Assembly: GCF_014207655.1 (NCBI RefSeq)
Contig: NZ_JACHHJ010000001.1
Location: forward strand, 186,001 to 250,000
Direction of reading: 5' to 3'
Source of the DNA: Geomicrobium halophilum
Lineage (GTDB): Bacteria > Bacillota > Bacilli > Bacillales > Marinococcaceae
DNA: 64,000 nt
Shown: positions 43,995 through 53,985 of the stretch, one piece after another
How the letters are laid out: each line of letters begins with the position of its first letter
Numbering within the stretch: the first letter of the stretch is position 1
Notes under the pieces: generated by a model
Databases searched by the model: none
What the model was told of the DNA's origin: nothing
What the model saw: only the letters and a program-made list of their open reading frames with translations
Position numbers and translations under genes: made by a program

Positions 43995-44052
43995 AAAAAC
44001 CAGTGCTGTTGGAATAATCCAAACATGCACTGGTTTTTGTTTTACGATTAAG
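43995..44052. terminator. bidirectional terminator between glcB and ysdB
   Basis: AAAAACCAGTGC (43995-44006) pairs with GCACTGGTTTTT (44037-44048). The A- and T-rich ends make it usable from both sides. Confidence 0.85.
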
Positions 44053-44061
44053 TGGCGAGGT

Positions 44062-44451
44062 CTACTTGCGTCTCCGTTTCATAAGTTCCTTAATCGGGCT
44101 TTGCCATTCAATGGAAGCATAGGGGTAACGTTGTTCGATTTCTTTTTCGATAAACAAAAAGTCCTCGTATTGCAATCCCTCGAGTTTTTCCGTTCGTTTT
44201 GGAGCGAGGACGATTCTTACGACTTCAAACGCGTTTTCTGTAGAACCTACGTATTTTTCACCTTCAAACATGGCACCTTTATAGGTAATAAAAAAATTTT
44301 TGAGGGCATCTTCCATATGATCATGCATAAAAAAATCGTTTCTTTTGTGTGCGCTTTCCAATTGACGTAAAGGGTCGCGCATATAACGTATGCCTGTATA
44401 GACAAGAATGATTAGGGCGGCCAGAATCAACAACTGAAGTATCAAGGTCAT
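44062..44451 (-). CDS. ysdB: sigma-W pathway protein YsdB
   Basis: A 129-residue protein with one N-terminal membrane segment (LILQLLILAALIILVYTGI), then a soluble domain (YMRDPLRQLESAHKRNDFF, NFFITYKGAMFEGEKYVG). It matches YsdB by length, layout and gene neighbourhood; its function is not known. A TGAAAC/CGTA sigma-W-like promoter lies 40-70 bases upstream. In B. subtilis ysdB follows the rplT operon and precedes ysdC; here aceA, brnQ and glcB have come between rplT and it. Confidence 0.78.
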   Translation of the reverse strand: MTLILQLLILAALIILVYTGIRYMRDPLRQLESAHKRNDFFMHDHMEDALKNFFITYKGAMFEGEKYVGSTENAFEVVRIVLAPKRTEKLEGLQYEDFLFIEKEIEQRYPYASIEWQSPIKELMKRRRK

Positions 44452-44491
44452 TATTTCATCCCCTCACTTCATCCTTAAACTTATCATCATT

Positions 44492-44518
44492 TACGAAGGT
44501 ATATCGTCGAAGGTTTCA
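44492..44518 (-). promoter_or_regulatory. sigma-W-type promoter of ysdB
   Basis: Minus strand TGAAAC (44518-44513), then 17 bases, then CGTA (44495-44492). Consensus spacing is 16, so the match is good but not perfect. Confidence 0.6.
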
Positions 44519-44566
44519 TCCATATCCTTTTATCATCATTATAGATCTTTACCCTTCTACGCGACA

Positions 44567-44581
44567 ATGAAAACGGAAACG
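44567..44581 (+). promoter_or_regulatory. candidate cre site before ysdC
   Basis: ATGAAAACGGAAACG fits WTGNAANCGNWNNCA except for the last base. It lies about 85 bases before the ysdC start. Confidence 0.3.
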
Positions 44582-44664
44582 TTATGGATTGAGCAAGTGA
44601 AAAAATGAGCGTATACTGATAAGGAGATATAGTACATATTTAAATGGGTGAAGGAGGAATAATA

Positions 44665-45750
44665 TTGGCACAATTGGACGCAACACAGGCCATGTTAAAA
44701 GATTTAACAGACGCATATGGCGTTCCGGGGAATGAACGGGGAGCACGAAATGTCATGAAGGAGCATATTACTCCATATGCAGACGAGGTGACGACCGATA
44801 ATCTCGGCAGTTTGATCGCTAAAAAAGTAGGGAAAGAAAACGGACCAAAAATCATGGTTGCCGGTCATCTGGATGAAATTGGTCTAATGGTTACGCAAGT
44901 GGATGAGAATGGATTCTTGAAGTTTCAACCGCTTGGTGGCTGGTGGGAGCAGGTCATGCTTGCACAAAGGGTACACGTTCTCACGAATAAAGGCTATATC
45001 ATGGGAGTTATTGGTTCAAAGCCTCCGCATATTCTCCCTGCTGACGAACGTAAAAAAATGGTAGAAAAGAAAGAAATGTTTATTGATATCGGTGCTTCCA
45101 GTAAGGAAGAGGCAGAAGAATTTGGCGTTCGTCCCGGTGATTCTGTCGTACCGGTTTGCGATTTTGAGGTCATGAATAATGAGAAATTAATGATGGCAAA
45201 AGCCTGGGATAATCGGATAGGCTGTGCCATTGCGATTGAAGTATTGCGGAAGTTAAAAGACCAAGCGCATCCGAATGTCGTTTATGGTGTCGGCACGGTG
45301 CAAGAAGAAGTGGGCTTGCGAGGGGCTCGCACATCAGCGCATGCGATCAAGCCGGATATTGGGTTTGCTGTTGATGTTGGAATCGCTGGTGATACACCAG
45401 GAGTGAACAAAGATCAGGCGCAGGCTGCCATTGGATCAGGCCCGCAAATTCTCGTTTATGATGCTTCCTTGATTTCGCACAAAGAATTACGTGAATTTGT
45501 TGTTGGAACAGCCGATCAGGAGGAAATTCCATATCAGTATGATATGATGTCCGCTGGAGGAACAGATGGAGGGGCGATTCATCTAACAGCAGATGGAGTA
45601 CCTGCCCTTTCCATTGGTGTTCCAACCCGTTACATTCATACTCATGCTGGGATCTTACACCGTGATGATTTTGAGCATGCCGTCGAGTTAATTACAGCAG
45701 TGATTAAAAAGCTCGATGCGGAAACCGTCAAAGAAATCACGTATCAATAA
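44665..45750 (+). CDS. ysdC: M42-family aminopeptidase YsdC
   Basis: A 361-residue M42 metallopeptidase (glutamyl aminopeptidase or endoglucanase-like fold). Di-metal motifs: [40 protein letters not shown] and the C-terminal RYIHTHAG. The TTG at 44665 is chosen because AAGGAGG is seven bases upstream; the ATG at 44644 has no site. It is probably a cytoplasmic oligomeric peptidase. Neighbourhood with ysdB and sspI supports the name. Confidence 0.88.
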   Translation: MAQLDATQAMLKDLTDAYGVPGNERGARNVMKEHITPYADEVTTDNLGSLIAKKVGKENGPKIMVAGHLDEIGLMVTQVDENGFLKFQPLGGWWEQVMLAQRVHVLTNKGYIMGVIGSKPPHILPADERKKMVEKKEMFIDIGASSKEEAEEFGVRPGDSVVPVCDFEVMNNEKLMMAKAWDNRIGCAIAIEVLRKLKDQAHPNVVYGVGTVQEEVGLRGARTSAHAIKPDIGFAVDVGIAGDTPGVNKDQAQAAIGSGPQILVYDASLISHKELREFVVGTADQEEIPYQYDMMSAGGTDGGAIHLTADGVPALSIGVPTRYIHTHAGILHRDDFEHAVELITAVIKKLDAETVKEITYQ

Positions 45751-45787
45751 AAAAACAAGGAGCCCACCAAAAAATGGGGCTCCTTCC
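45749..45787. terminator. bidirectional terminator between ysdC and sspI
   Basis: AAGGAGCCC (45757-45765) pairs with GGGCTCCTT (45777-45785). A-rich flank on the left gives the T-run for sspI on the minus strand. Confidence 0.8.
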
Positions 45788-45793
45788 CCTTTG

Positions 45794-46000
45794 CTATTGA
45801 ACGCCTTGGGTAATTTGATCGATAATGTCTTGTCTCGCATCCTGATCCACTTCATTCCAATATACTTCGAACAATACACCTAAACCTGGCAACATTTTTT
45901 CTTCACCACTGCTAATGGCATCTGTAATGGTGTCCTCGATTTGTGAAGCGTCACTTCCAGACACATTATCCAAAATCGCGTGTCGCAAGTTTAAACCCAT
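45794..46000 (-). CDS. sspI: small acid-soluble spore protein SspI
   Basis: A 68-residue protein: GLNLRHAILDNVSG, then EDTITDAISSGEEKMLPGLGVLFEVYW, the SspI signature. SspI is a minor spore core protein made in the forespore. AAGGAGG precedes the ATG. It shows that the organism is a spore-former. Position between ysdC and ysgA is the Bacillus order. No clear sigma-G promoter was confirmed. Confidence 0.95.
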   Translation of the reverse strand: MGLNLRHAILDNVSGSDASQIEDTITDAISSGEEKMLPGLGVLFEVYWNEVDQDARQDIIDQITQGVQ

Positions 46001-46097
46001 ACGATTTCCTCCTTATGTGTAAACGTATCACCCTTTTAGGATTAGGAAACGGAACCCTTCTTATACATGGAATCTAGATTTCAAATGAGGTGTAATA

Positions 46098-46844
46098 TTG
46101 ATCACATCGGCAAACAACACTTTAATTAAAAAATTAAAAAAACTACATCAAAAAAAGCATCGTACCAAGGAGGGGCGTTTTCTAGTGGAGGGTATTCACC
46201 TTGTGGAAGAGGCACTCGCTGCGGATCTTCATGTGGAAATGCTTGTCAAAAGTGAAGACGCTCCTTGGCTGCCATTTGACATTGGAGCTCAGCGTGTAGT
46301 TGAGGTGAAGGCATCTATATTCGAGGCGCTCTCTGATACCGAATCTCCACAAGGATGGCTTGCTGTTTGTCTTATGAGTCAACAACCCAAAATGGGCAGT
46401 GGGAACGTTTTACTGATCGATGGGATACGGGATCCCGGTAATATGGGGACAATCATTCGAACGGCCGAAGCAGTAGGAATGTCAGGTATCTATGTAAGCC
46501 CTGACACGGTTGATGTGTATAACGGCAAGGTCATTCGTGCAACGCAAGGGGCACTTTTCCATATTCCCATTGTCGCTTATGACTTAGAAGATGCTATCCG
46601 TTCATTGATTGAAGAAGGCAAAGTGATTTACGGAACCAGTATGCACGCCGAAGCGTCTTATATGAAGGCGGCCCCCCGAGAGTCTTATGCGCTGCTTCTC
46701 GGCAATGAAGCAGAAGGGATATCGCCGCCATTATTAAGGATGGTTGACAAGACGGTTTCGATCCCGATAGTAGGAAATGCAGAATCATTAAACGTTGCTG
46801 TGGCGGCAGGGGTATTGATGTATGGATGGTTAAACCATGATTGA
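46098..46844 (+). CDS. ysgA: TrmH/SpoU-family rRNA methyltransferase YsgA
   Basis: A 248-residue SPOUT methyltransferase with an N-terminal substrate-binding part (KKHRTKEGRFLVEGIHLVEEAL) and a C-terminal knot domain: DGIRDPGNMGTIIRTAEAVG, LLGNEAEGISPPLL and IPIVGNAESLNVAVAAGVLMY. It makes a 2'-O-methyl mark on RNA, probably 23S rRNA. The TTG start has GAGGTG upstream. Gene order sspI-ysgA-pheS is conserved, here interrupted by several accessory genes before pheS. Confidence 0.92.
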   Translation: MITSANNTLIKKLKKLHQKKHRTKEGRFLVEGIHLVEEALAADLHVEMLVKSEDAPWLPFDIGAQRVVEVKASIFEALSDTESPQGWLAVCLMSQQPKMGSGNVLLIDGIRDPGNMGTIIRTAEAVGMSGIYVSPDTVDVYNGKVIRATQGALFHIPIVAYDLEDAIRSLIEEGKVIYGTSMHAEASYMKAAPRESYALLLGNEAEGISPPLLRMVDKTVSIPIVGNAESLNVAVAAGVLMYGWLNHD

Positions 46845-46859
46845 ATGTGGAGGGATATG

Positions 46860-47657
46860 ATGATTTTTTCAGCAACAGCCTTGAAAAATGAACATGTGCT
46901 CATTACAGGGGCTACAGGCGGGATCGGTTATGAAACGGCCAAAGTCATCGCGGCGATGGGAGCTCTAGTTACGATTACTGGCAGAAATGAAGACAAGCTC
47001 GAGTGTCTTCGAAAAGAGCTGGAAGAAGTGACAGAACCGGGAAATATCTACGTTCACGCCACAGATATTACTTCGGAACAGGCACGTTACAGGCTTGTGG
47101 AAGACGCAACGAATAAGCTCGGTTTCATCTCTGGCTTCGTCAATTCCGCAGGTGTGGCAGGAAATAAGAAAGTAGCGGATATGGAAGAGGAATTTTTGAA
47201 TAAGCTCATGGAGTTGAATTATAACGCCGCTGTTATGCTTAGTAAACATGTGTATAACAAAATGATCGAGAAGCAAAGAGGGGCGATCGTGAATGTTTCA
47301 TCCCTTTCAGGGTTACGGGGAACGTTTGCGAATACCTCCTATGCTGCGAGTAAATTTGCTCTGATTGGTTTCACGCAATCATTTGCTGTTGAAGCCATCG
47401 AGCAAGGGGTTCGGGTCAATGCGGTTTGTCCAGGGTTTGTAAATACGGAAATGGGGCAGCAAGCGATTGAAAGAAAGGCGAACCGAAACAACCGTACCTA
47501 TGATGAGCAAATGGAAATCGTCAAAGCCGGACTCCCATCAAGTAGAATTACTGAACCGATAGAAGTTGCCAACACGATCGCCTATTTACTCACGGATGCA
47601 GCGGAAAATGTCGTTGGCGAAAGTGTCAAAATTTCCGGCGGTAGCGTGATGAGATAG
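46860..47657 (+). CDS. SDR-family oxidoreductase
   Basis: A 265-residue short-chain dehydrogenase: NAD(P)-binding GATGGIGYETA, NSAGVAG, catalytic Ser in VNVSSLSG, YAASK, and the C-terminal AVCPGFVNTEM. It resembles 3-oxoacyl-ACP or sugar-alcohol dehydrogenases but the substrate is not clear. Start is between the ATGs at 46857 and 46860; the second has the better spacing from GGAGGG. It follows ysgA directly and is probably co-transcribed. Confidence 0.88.
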   Translation: MIFSATALKNEHVLITGATGGIGYETAKVIAAMGALVTITGRNEDKLECLRKELEEVTEPGNIYVHATDITSEQARYRLVEDATNKLGFISGFVNSAGVAGNKKVADMEEEFLNKLMELNYNAAVMLSKHVYNKMIEKQRGAIVNVSSLSGLRGTFANTSYAASKFALIGFTQSFAVEAIEQGVRVNAVCPGFVNTEMGQQAIERKANRNNRTYDEQMEIVKAGLPSSRITEPIEVANTIAYLLTDAAENVVGESVKISGGSVMR

Positions 47658-47746
47658 GAGTTCTTCCGCTATAAATGAATGTTTACCGCAGCTCGTTATA
47701 GGGAAATAGCCTCAAATAAGAGAACATTCATAAGGAGGTTTTAACG

Positions 47747-48058
47747 ATGGCAATGGCTGATATTTCTATCGTGCCGATTGTAGAAGATAAGAAAAATAGT
47801 TTAGGAGCAGAAGTGGCAGCTATTCATGAAGAGCTAGATAAGCATAAGGATAAGATTCGCTATGAACTTACCCCTATGAGTACTATAATTGAAGGAGATA
47901 TTGATGACCTATTCCCAGTGATTCAAGCGCTTCACAAGGTCACGGTTGAGCGGGGATGGTCTAGAATCTCCACCGATATCCGTATCGACGACCGCAGAGA
48001 CGGTAATGCTCATACGTTGGAAGAGAAGAAAGAACGTGTAAACCAATTTAAATCTTAA
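47747..48058 (+). CDS. thiamine-binding (MTH1187/YqgV) family protein
   Basis: A 103-residue protein of the MTH1187/YkoF-type thiamine-binding family: ADISIVPIVEDKKNSLGAEVAAIHEEL and DDLFPVIQALHKVTVERGWSRISTDIRIDDR. Homologues bind thiamine or hydroxymethylpyrimidine weakly. AAGGAGG precedes the ATG. The 90-base leader has an inverted repeat TGAATGTT/AACATTCA, but no TPP riboswitch was seen. Confidence 0.85.
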   Translation: MAMADISIVPIVEDKKNSLGAEVAAIHEELDKHKDKIRYELTPMSTIIEGDIDDLFPVIQALHKVTVERGWSRISTDIRIDDRRDGNAHTLEEKKERVNQFKS

Positions 48059-48132
48059 ATGAAAAGGGGCGAATGAGTGATAAGCTTATTTGCCCTTTTT
48101 GGATTTTGAATCTGCCAACGATTTTTTACAGC

Positions 48133-48802
48133 TTAGAGGTTGTTAATGACTCCATCATCAACCATCATTTGATGATTTTTATCCCTCACGGTGGCTAAAA
48201 AGACCTCTTCTGGTTTCGTGTATCCTTGTTTTTGGAGTTCGTATCGTAACCATGATTCATCTCGATGAAGGAGTTTAAGGTTTTCATGTTGAATGATTCC
48301 TTCGACGATAACGACGATGGGAATACCAGCTTCTTCGACATCAAGATGTAAATCTCGAGGTGTAACGGGCTGGATTTCTTCCTTTGGAAGGATACTTAGA
48401 TCTCCGAAAGGCTCAAGGATGGCGTACTGAATGCCTTGAACACTTGAATACCCTTTGCTTCTAAGATTAGAAAGCAACTCAAGTAACGAAAATCGACTTT
48501 TTTTTAAATTGGATTTGATGATTTGTCCATTTGATGAGAATGATCGGCTCCCCGATGACTAAGTGATGGAATTTGCGAAAGAGGCTTAATCTTGACAAGC
48601 ATAGGTGAAGAATCCCTACAGTAATCACTCCGGCGATTGCTTGACCAATGGTATTGACTTCAATGGGTCCTGTGGAGACGATAACTAAAAAAAAGACGGC
48701 TACTAAGTCATGAGGGGTAATTTGTGAAAAAGCGGAATGACCGATCACTCGAATAATAATGATCGTTACTAGAAATAATAGAATAATTTCAACGATAAAC
48801 AC
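48133..48802 (-). pseudogene. DUF421/YetF-family membrane protein, frameshifted
   Basis: Two frames complete one protein. The first (start 48802) gives three hydrophobic segments and HLVIGEPIILIK; the second continues SSNGQIIKSNLKKSRFSLLELLSNLRSKGYSS and ILEPFGDLSILPK, the standard DUF421 soluble domain. The frame changes around 48530-48540. Neither half is a complete protein alone. Together with the DUF4363 gene upstream this is a known Bacillus pair. A sequencing error is possible, but no homopolymer sits exactly at the break. Confidence 0.75.
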
Positions 48803-48897
48803 TAGGTATTCACCTCGAGATTACAAAAAGTCCTTATACAAGAGACCGAGCAGAAGGATTGAATAAACAATGAAAAAGAGATGCCATTGATGGAGTT

Positions 48898-49260
48898 CTA
48901 ACCCAATTCGGACCATAATTCATAGAAATAATAGAGTTCTGGAGAAATGCTGCTTGTGTCTTCCTCCTTAATCCCTCCTTCGATTCTTGAAAGTGTTTCG
49001 CTTATCGCAAGCATGTCTTCCCGTTCAACACTATATTGGATGCGTTTTGATATCGTATCCCACGCCTGTTGAGCGTTCTGATGTTCCTCTGAAGCTTCTT
49101 CCCAATTTTCTTCTTCAATGAAATGTTCAATGTTCTGAACGTATGAAAAAAGGTCATCATGAGCCCCCATAGGCTCTTTAATCCAACTCCCTCCTGTCAT
49201 TAGGACTACAGAGAGAATGAGAAACAACGATGGAACCGAAAAAAGCAAAAACTTTTTCAT
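48898..49260 (-). CDS. DUF4363 family protein
   Basis: A 120-residue protein with an N-terminal signal or anchor segment (FLLFSVPSLFLILSVVLMTGG) and an extracytoplasmic helical domain rich in Glu and Gln (ENWEEASEEHQNAQQAWD). It resembles DUF4363, whose genes neighbour DUF421 genes. AAGGGGATTCC precedes the ATG. It would be in one transcript with the frameshifted YetF-like gene. Function unknown. Confidence 0.75.
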   Translation of the reverse strand: MKKFLLFSVPSLFLILSVVLMTGGSWIKEPMGAHDDLFSYVQNIEHFIEEENWEEASEEHQNAQQAWDTISKRIQYSVEREDMLAISETLSRIEGGIKEEDTSSISPELYYFYELWSELG

Positions 49261-49741
49261 GATGGAATCCCCTTTTGACTACTTCTACCGGCCAAAAAAT
49301 ATTTTTGGCTCGTAATTGCTTCATGAGTTGGTCTTTCGTGATTCTGACCTTTTGTCAGTGCTCTTCCAATAGTTTTCCTTTTGATGTAATCACAACATGG
49401 TAAAATTCCCAATTTGTGTTCCCCAAAGATTCTGGGAATAACAAAAAAATACTGATGGCTCGCACGATGACAACCAGCGACTCTTGCATGTCCTTACCAC
49501 CTTCTAAAAAAATGGGTATGATTAAGGTTTTCCTTGTTTTTCACCTTTTATGTATATCTGTGAATTTAAGAATAGAATCCCTGCAATTTGGCCTCCGGAA
49601 AGGATGGGGGAAGAGAGCTGAAGTGTGAATAAGGGGATCCTCACAAAGGAATGCTTTATGTTGATGTTTTCATGTTTGGCATTTCGCTAGAAAAGGAAAA
49701 GTATTTGAAAGAAATAAAAAGCAGGAAAGGAGAGACGGTCG
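49261..49741. other. intergenic region without a supported gene
   Basis: No conserved protein or RNA is recognised. A 70-codon frame (49416-49628, plus) has no ribosome site and no family. The promoter of the DUF4363 gene and that of the following SDR gene should be here. Confidence 0.4.
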
Positions 49742-50603
49742 ATGGATCCAAGGAATATGCAAAAGGGAAGCACGCCTCGTCAGCGTCAAGACAAGCAGCC
49801 GGGGATTGAATCAAAAATGCAGCCACTGCCTGCACAGCCAACGGAGTATCAAGGCACAAACAAATTAAAAGGAAGAGCCTCCCTGATTACCGGTGGCGAT
49901 AGCGGGATCGGACGGGCGGTAGCTATTGTTTATGCAAAAGAGGGGGCCGATGTTGCCATATCCTATTTAGATGAACATGAAGATGCGGAAGAAACGAAAA
50001 AAATGGTTGAGGCAGAAGGGGTGAGATGCTTACTTCTCCCTGGTGATATCCAAGAAGAATCACATTGCCAACACCTCGTTGAAAAAACGGTGGACGAGTT
50101 TGGCAAGATCAATATCCTCGTCAATAACGCCGCCATTCAATATATCCGTGAGGATATACTTGATATCTCTTCGGAGCAGTTTGAAGAAGTTTTTCGGACC
50201 AACTTCTTTTCCCAGTTTTATTTAACGAAAGCCGCTGTGAGACACATGCAATCAGGCGACTCCATAATTACTACTTCATCCATTAATGCATACCGCGGGA
50301 ACCCAATTCTTATGGATTACTCGGCAACGAAAGGAGCAATCACTGCTTTTACTCGCAGCATAGCCCAAAACCTTGCCAGTAAAGGGATTCGTGCTAATTC
50401 AGTCGCGCCTGGTCCTGTATGGACACCACTTATCCCCTCTTCTTTTGATGAAGACGGCGTTGAAAACTTTGGGCAGGACACTCTTATGGAACGGACAGCC
50501 ATCTGAACATGCGTGGCCTTACGTAATGCTCGCTTCAGATGAAGGATCTTATATGACCGGGCAGGCTATCCATATTAATGGCGGTGCATATACGTCATCT
50601 TAA
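49742..50603 (+). pseudogene. SDR oxidoreductase, frameshifted near the C terminus
   Basis: The first frame (49742-50506) encodes a YhdF-like general-stress short-chain dehydrogenase with GGDSGIGRAVAI, NNAAIQY, YSATKGAI and APGPVWTPLIPSS, and then stops after MERTAI. The remaining residues continue in the next frame as GQPSEHAWPYVMLASDEGSYMTGQAIHINGGAY, the normal end of this family. Comparison with the usual MKRAGQPEE suggests a five-base deletion at about 50490-50495. The truncated protein lacks the last strand, so function is doubtful. Confidence 0.8.
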
Positions 50604-50612
50604 ACAAGGGTG

Positions 50613-50652
50613 ATGCACAGGAACACACTCGTTGGGTTCTTGTGCTTTTTTG
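50613..50652 (+). terminator. terminator of the SDR gene
   Basis: GCACAGGAAC pairs with GTTCTTGTGC, followed by TTTTTT. Confidence 0.8.
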
Positions 50653-50660
50653 ATGTTATA

Positions 50661-50845
50661 GAGGATGTTCAAAAAGTCCGGGAAAACTTCCTCGAAAAAC
50701 TTCGTGAGAATGAGTGCTTTCGTGGTGCAAGCAGGGTGCTTGAAGCTTCGCTTTTTTGCACTCCAGAGCATAAGAAAATCTAGACTCCCTATTTTAGTGA
50801 TAAGTTAACATTTTATAAAATTTCTCGGCTCTTTTTGAACACGCA
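50661..50845 (+). repeat. dispersed intergenic repeat, copy 2 (short form)
   Basis: Starts GAGGATGTTCAAAAAGTCCGG and ends CTCGGCTCTTTTTGAACACGC. The ends form an inverted repeat (GTTCAAAAAG against CTTTTTGAAC). The centre shares AGTGCTTTCGTGGTGCAAGCAGG and GCACTCCAGAGCATAAGA with the other copies, but about 70 bases of the internal part are missing. It is in the same orientation as the copies at 29105 and 56450. Confidence 0.75.
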
Positions 50846-50940
50846 CATACACCGTCAATCCCCACCTCTTTTCAATAAGTATAGATGGTTGCAAAAAGCA
50901 AATAATAAAAACATCACTTGTATTTTGAGGGGGGTCACCT

Positions 50941-52509
50941 TTGAAAGATCATCACATTGAAGAACAATACGCAAAAACGTCTTGGCAAGCATCCATAGAC
51001 TTACCGGCTTTTGAGCAATTAAATGAGGATTTACACGTGGATGTCGTGATTGTAGGCGGAGGGATTACGGGAATTACAGCTGCTTATTTGCTTGTACAAG
51101 CGGGCATGAAAGTAGCTTTATTAGAAGCGGGGAAACTGTTAAACGGAACGACGGGGCATACGACAGCGAAAATTACCGCTCAGCATGGATTAATTTATGA
51201 TGAATTGATACATTTTGGCAAAAGTAAAGCAAGATTGTACTATGAAGCAAATACGGAAGCCATGAATTTCATTCAGAATACCATCGATCACTATCAGATC
51301 AATTGTGATTTTAGCAGACAGGATGCTTATATTTACGCCACAACCCATCAATATCGAAAGAAAATTGAAAAGGAAGCAGAAGCCTATGAACAACTGAATA
51401 TTGAAGGGGATCTCGTTCATGATCTCCCATTTAATATTGATGTCGAAAATGCACTAGTAATGAAAAATCAGGCCCAGTTTCATCCGCTGAAATACTTGGC
51501 TCACCTTGTAAAAGTCATTACCGATAAAGGTGGACTTATATTTGAACACACCGTTGCTGAACATGTAGAAAGAGGCGAAGAAGCCACCGTCCTCACCCGT
51601 GGTGGCCCGCGCGTGACCGGTGGGCATATTCTTTCCTGTTCACATTTCCCTTTTTATGAAGGGGTTGGATTTTATTTTACGAGAATGTATGCAGATCGTT
51701 CTTATGTCGTCGCCGCAAAAACGAAATCTGAATATCCGGGTGGTATGTATTTAAGTGTGGATCAGCCTAGTCGCTCTCTACGCTCTATGGTCATCGATGG
51801 TGAGGAAAGGGTACTTATCACTGGCGAGAGTCATAAAACAGGGCAGGGGGGGGACACGCTTAAGCATTACCAGGCATTAGAGACATTTGGAGAGGACGTT
51901 CTTGGCATTGACAAACTCATTACTCGTTGGTCTACACAGGATTTAACGACTATTGATAAACTTCCTTATATCGGCCCCCTTACATCTTGGCCTTCGCAGC
52001 AAAATATTCTCGTAGCGACTGGTTACCGAAAATGGGGGATGACCAATGGAACAGCTGCTGCTCAATTACTCGCCAAGCTTGTATTGAAAAAGAAAAGCCG
52101 GTTCGAAGACGTGTTTACGCCATCCCGATTTTATGCAGATCCAAGTTTGAAGAAATTTTTCCAGGAAAACCTTAATGTCGCTAAACATTTAATTGAGGGA
52201 AAAACGGATACTACACACAAGGAGATCAACGATTTATCCGAAGATGAGGGGGCAGTCGTTCGGATTGATGGAAAACGAAAAGGGGCTTATAAAGATAAAG
52301 AAGGAGAGCTTCATGTCGTTGATACTACCTGTACGCACATGGGGTGTGAAGTGAACTGGAACGACGGCGATCGAACCTGGGATTGCCCTTGTCACGGGTC
52401 CCGGTTTTCATATACGGGTGAAGTGGTGGAAGGTCCTGCAGAAAAACCCTTACAGAAGGTGGACCATAATATGTTGGAAAGCTTTATAGGGGAGAAGTCG
52501 GGTTATTAA
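50941..52509 (+). CDS. FAD oxidoreductase with C-terminal Rieske domain
   Basis: A 522-residue protein. Residues about 35-390 form a DAO-type FAD domain (VVIVGGGITGITAAYLLVQAG, GHTTAKITAQHGLIYDEL); the last 90 residues form a Rieske [2Fe-2S] domain with CTHMGCEVNWN and CPCHGSRFSYTG. It resembles B. subtilis YhfW. The TTG at 50941 follows GAGGGGGG. Reaction unknown; a redox role with an amine or amino acid substrate is suggested by the family. It has no operon partner. Confidence 0.85.
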   Translation: MKDHHIEEQYAKTSWQASIDLPAFEQLNEDLHVDVVIVGGGITGITAAYLLVQAGMKVALLEAGKLLNGTTGHTTAKITAQHGLIYDELIHFGKSKARLYYEANTEAMNFIQNTIDHYQINCDFSRQDAYIYATTHQYRKKIEKEAEAYEQLNIEGDLVHDLPFNIDVENALVMKNQAQFHPLKYLAHLVKVITDKGGLIFEHTVAEHVERGEEATVLTRGGPRVTGGHILSCSHFPFYEGVGFYFTRMYADRSYVVAAKTKSEYPGGMYLSVDQPSRSLRSMVIDGEERVLITGESHKTGQGGDTLKHYQALETFGEDVLGIDKLITRWSTQDLTTIDKLPYIGPLTSWPSQQNILVATGYRKWGMTNGTAAAQLLAKLVLKKKSRFEDVFTPSRFYADPSLKKFFQENLNVAKHLIEGKTDTTHKEINDLSEDEGAVVRIDGKRKGAYKDKEGELHVVDTTCTHMGCEVNWNDGDRTWDCPCHGSRFSYTGEVVEGPAEKPLQKVDHNMLESFIGEKSGY

Positions 52510-52522
52510 GAAAGGAGAGGGC

Positions 52523-52551
52523 TTGCAACCGCCCTTCAAACATCATATACT
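52523..52551 (+). promoter_or_regulatory. sigma-A promoter of pheST
   Basis: TTGCAA (52523-52528) and TATACT (52546-52551) are 17 bases apart, just upstream of the T-box leader. Confidence 0.6.
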
Positions 52552-52579
52552 AGATTCAAATGAGATGATAAGTAAAAAA

Positions 52580-52801
52580 CCATGATAGAGAGTAGTACTT
52601 GGAATACCAGCGGCCAGGAAGGGGGAGTCATGGATTGGAAGCTCCCCTGCGTGAGGATCCTTGGAATTCACTCTGGAGTTGACACTGAAATCAAAGTGTA
52701 CCGGATCGCAATCCGTTATTTGCATGAGAAGTGAACGGCTCTTGCCGTTAATAAGGGTGGTACCGCGAGGCCTTCGTCCCTTTTGGGGCGGGGGTTTTTT
52801 T
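52580..52801 (+). promoter_or_regulatory. T-box leader of pheST
   Basis: Contains GCATGAGAAGTGAA and AATAAGGGTGGTACCGCG, the T-box antiterminator that pairs with uncharged tRNA, and ends in a GC-rich terminator with GGGGTTTTTTT. The stem I region (about 52640-52680) contains TTC, a Phe codon, at a suitable place for the specifier, but its exact position was not verified. It raises pheST when tRNA-Phe is uncharged. Confidence 0.93.
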
Positions 52802-52827
52802 ATTGCTCGAAAAAAGGAGGAGTAACG

Positions 52828-53862
52828 ATGATTGAACGATTACAGGAACTTGAAGCTGAAGGGCTAGCCGCTGTCCGTGCAAGCGAGAACAAGAAATCGC
52901 TTGAACAAGTTCGGGTTCAATTTCTTGGAAAAAAAGGCGCGATTACGGAAGTGCTTCGCGGGATGGGTCAACTGTCCAAAGAAGAACGGCCGACAGTTGG
53001 TCAGAAAGCTAATGAAGTACGGGAGAGTATTCAAACTGCCATTGCTGAGAAAACACGGGTTTTTGAAGAAGAAGAACTTGAACAAAGGCTTGAAAAGGAA
53101 GAAATCGATGTTACGTTGCCGGGCCGCCCCGTTCAGCAGGGGTCTACACATCCGCTGACAGCTGTCGTTGAAGAAATCGAGGATATTTTTATCGGGCTTG
53201 GCTTTAGTATCACGGAAGGGCCGGAAGTAGAGCTTGATTATTTTAACTTTGAGATGATTAATCTGCCGCCCAATCACCCAGCCCGGGATATGCAGGATTC
53301 ATTCTACATCAGTGAAGATACGTTACTGCGTACGCAAACTTCGCCAGTTCAGGCGCGGACATTGCAAAAACACCAAGGCAAGGGTCCGGTAAGAATTATT
53401 TGCCCTGGAAAGGTGTATCGCCGTGATGAGGACGATGCTACCCATTCCCATCAATTTATGCAGATTGAAGGGCTTTACGTCGACCAAAACGTACGAATGA
53501 GTGACCTCAAAGGAATCTTTGATACGTTTGTCAAACAGTATTTTGGCGAAGATCGGGAGATCCGCTTGCGTCCAAGCTTTTTCCCTTTTACAGAACCATC
53601 TGCGGAGATCGACGTGACGTGTGGGATTTGCGCGGGAGAGGGATGCAGAATTTGTAAATTCAGCGGCTGGATTGAAGTGTTAGGTTCCGGGATGGTGCAC
53701 CCGCGTGTTTTGGAATTAAATGGTTTTGATCCCGAGGTCTATAGCGGCTTCGCTTTTGGCATGGGTGTAGAACGCTTCGCTATGCTGAAATATGGTATTG
53801 ATGATATTCGCCACTTTTACACGAATGACACTCGTTTTCTATCGCAATTTCAACACTTATAA
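52828..53862 (+). CDS. pheS: phenylalanyl-tRNA synthetase alpha subunit
   Basis: A 344-residue catalytic subunit. Motifs: [49 protein letters not shown], and [13 protein letters not shown]. The ATG at 52828 follows AAAGGAGGAG; an in-frame upstream start at 52783 lies in the terminator. It charges tRNA-Phe with the beta subunit. Length is normal. Confidence 0.97.
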   Translation: MIERLQELEAEGLAAVRASENKKSLEQVRVQFLGKKGAITEVLRGMGQLSKEERPTVGQKANEVRESIQTAIAEKTRVFEEEELEQRLEKEEIDVTLPGRPVQQGSTHPLTAVVEEIEDIFIGLGFSITEGPEVELDYFNFEMINLPPNHPARDMQDSFYISEDTLLRTQTSPVQARTLQKHQGKGPVRIICPGKVYRRDEDDATHSHQFMQIEGLYVDQNVRMSDLKGIFDTFVKQYFGEDREIRLRPSFFPFTEPSAEIDVTCGICAGEGCRICKFSGWIEVLGSGMVHPRVLELNGFDPEVYSGFAFGMGVERFAMLKYGIDDIRHFYTNDTRFLSQFQHL

Positions 53863-53985
53863 AAAGATGAAATGCTGGGTTGGCTCCTTAGCTCTCGTTG
53901 GTGATCCTAAAGCCTCGGCTCTTTTACAATAAACAAACGGAAAGATACGACATGAAAATCTATGAATGAAGGAAGGTGAAACGAG

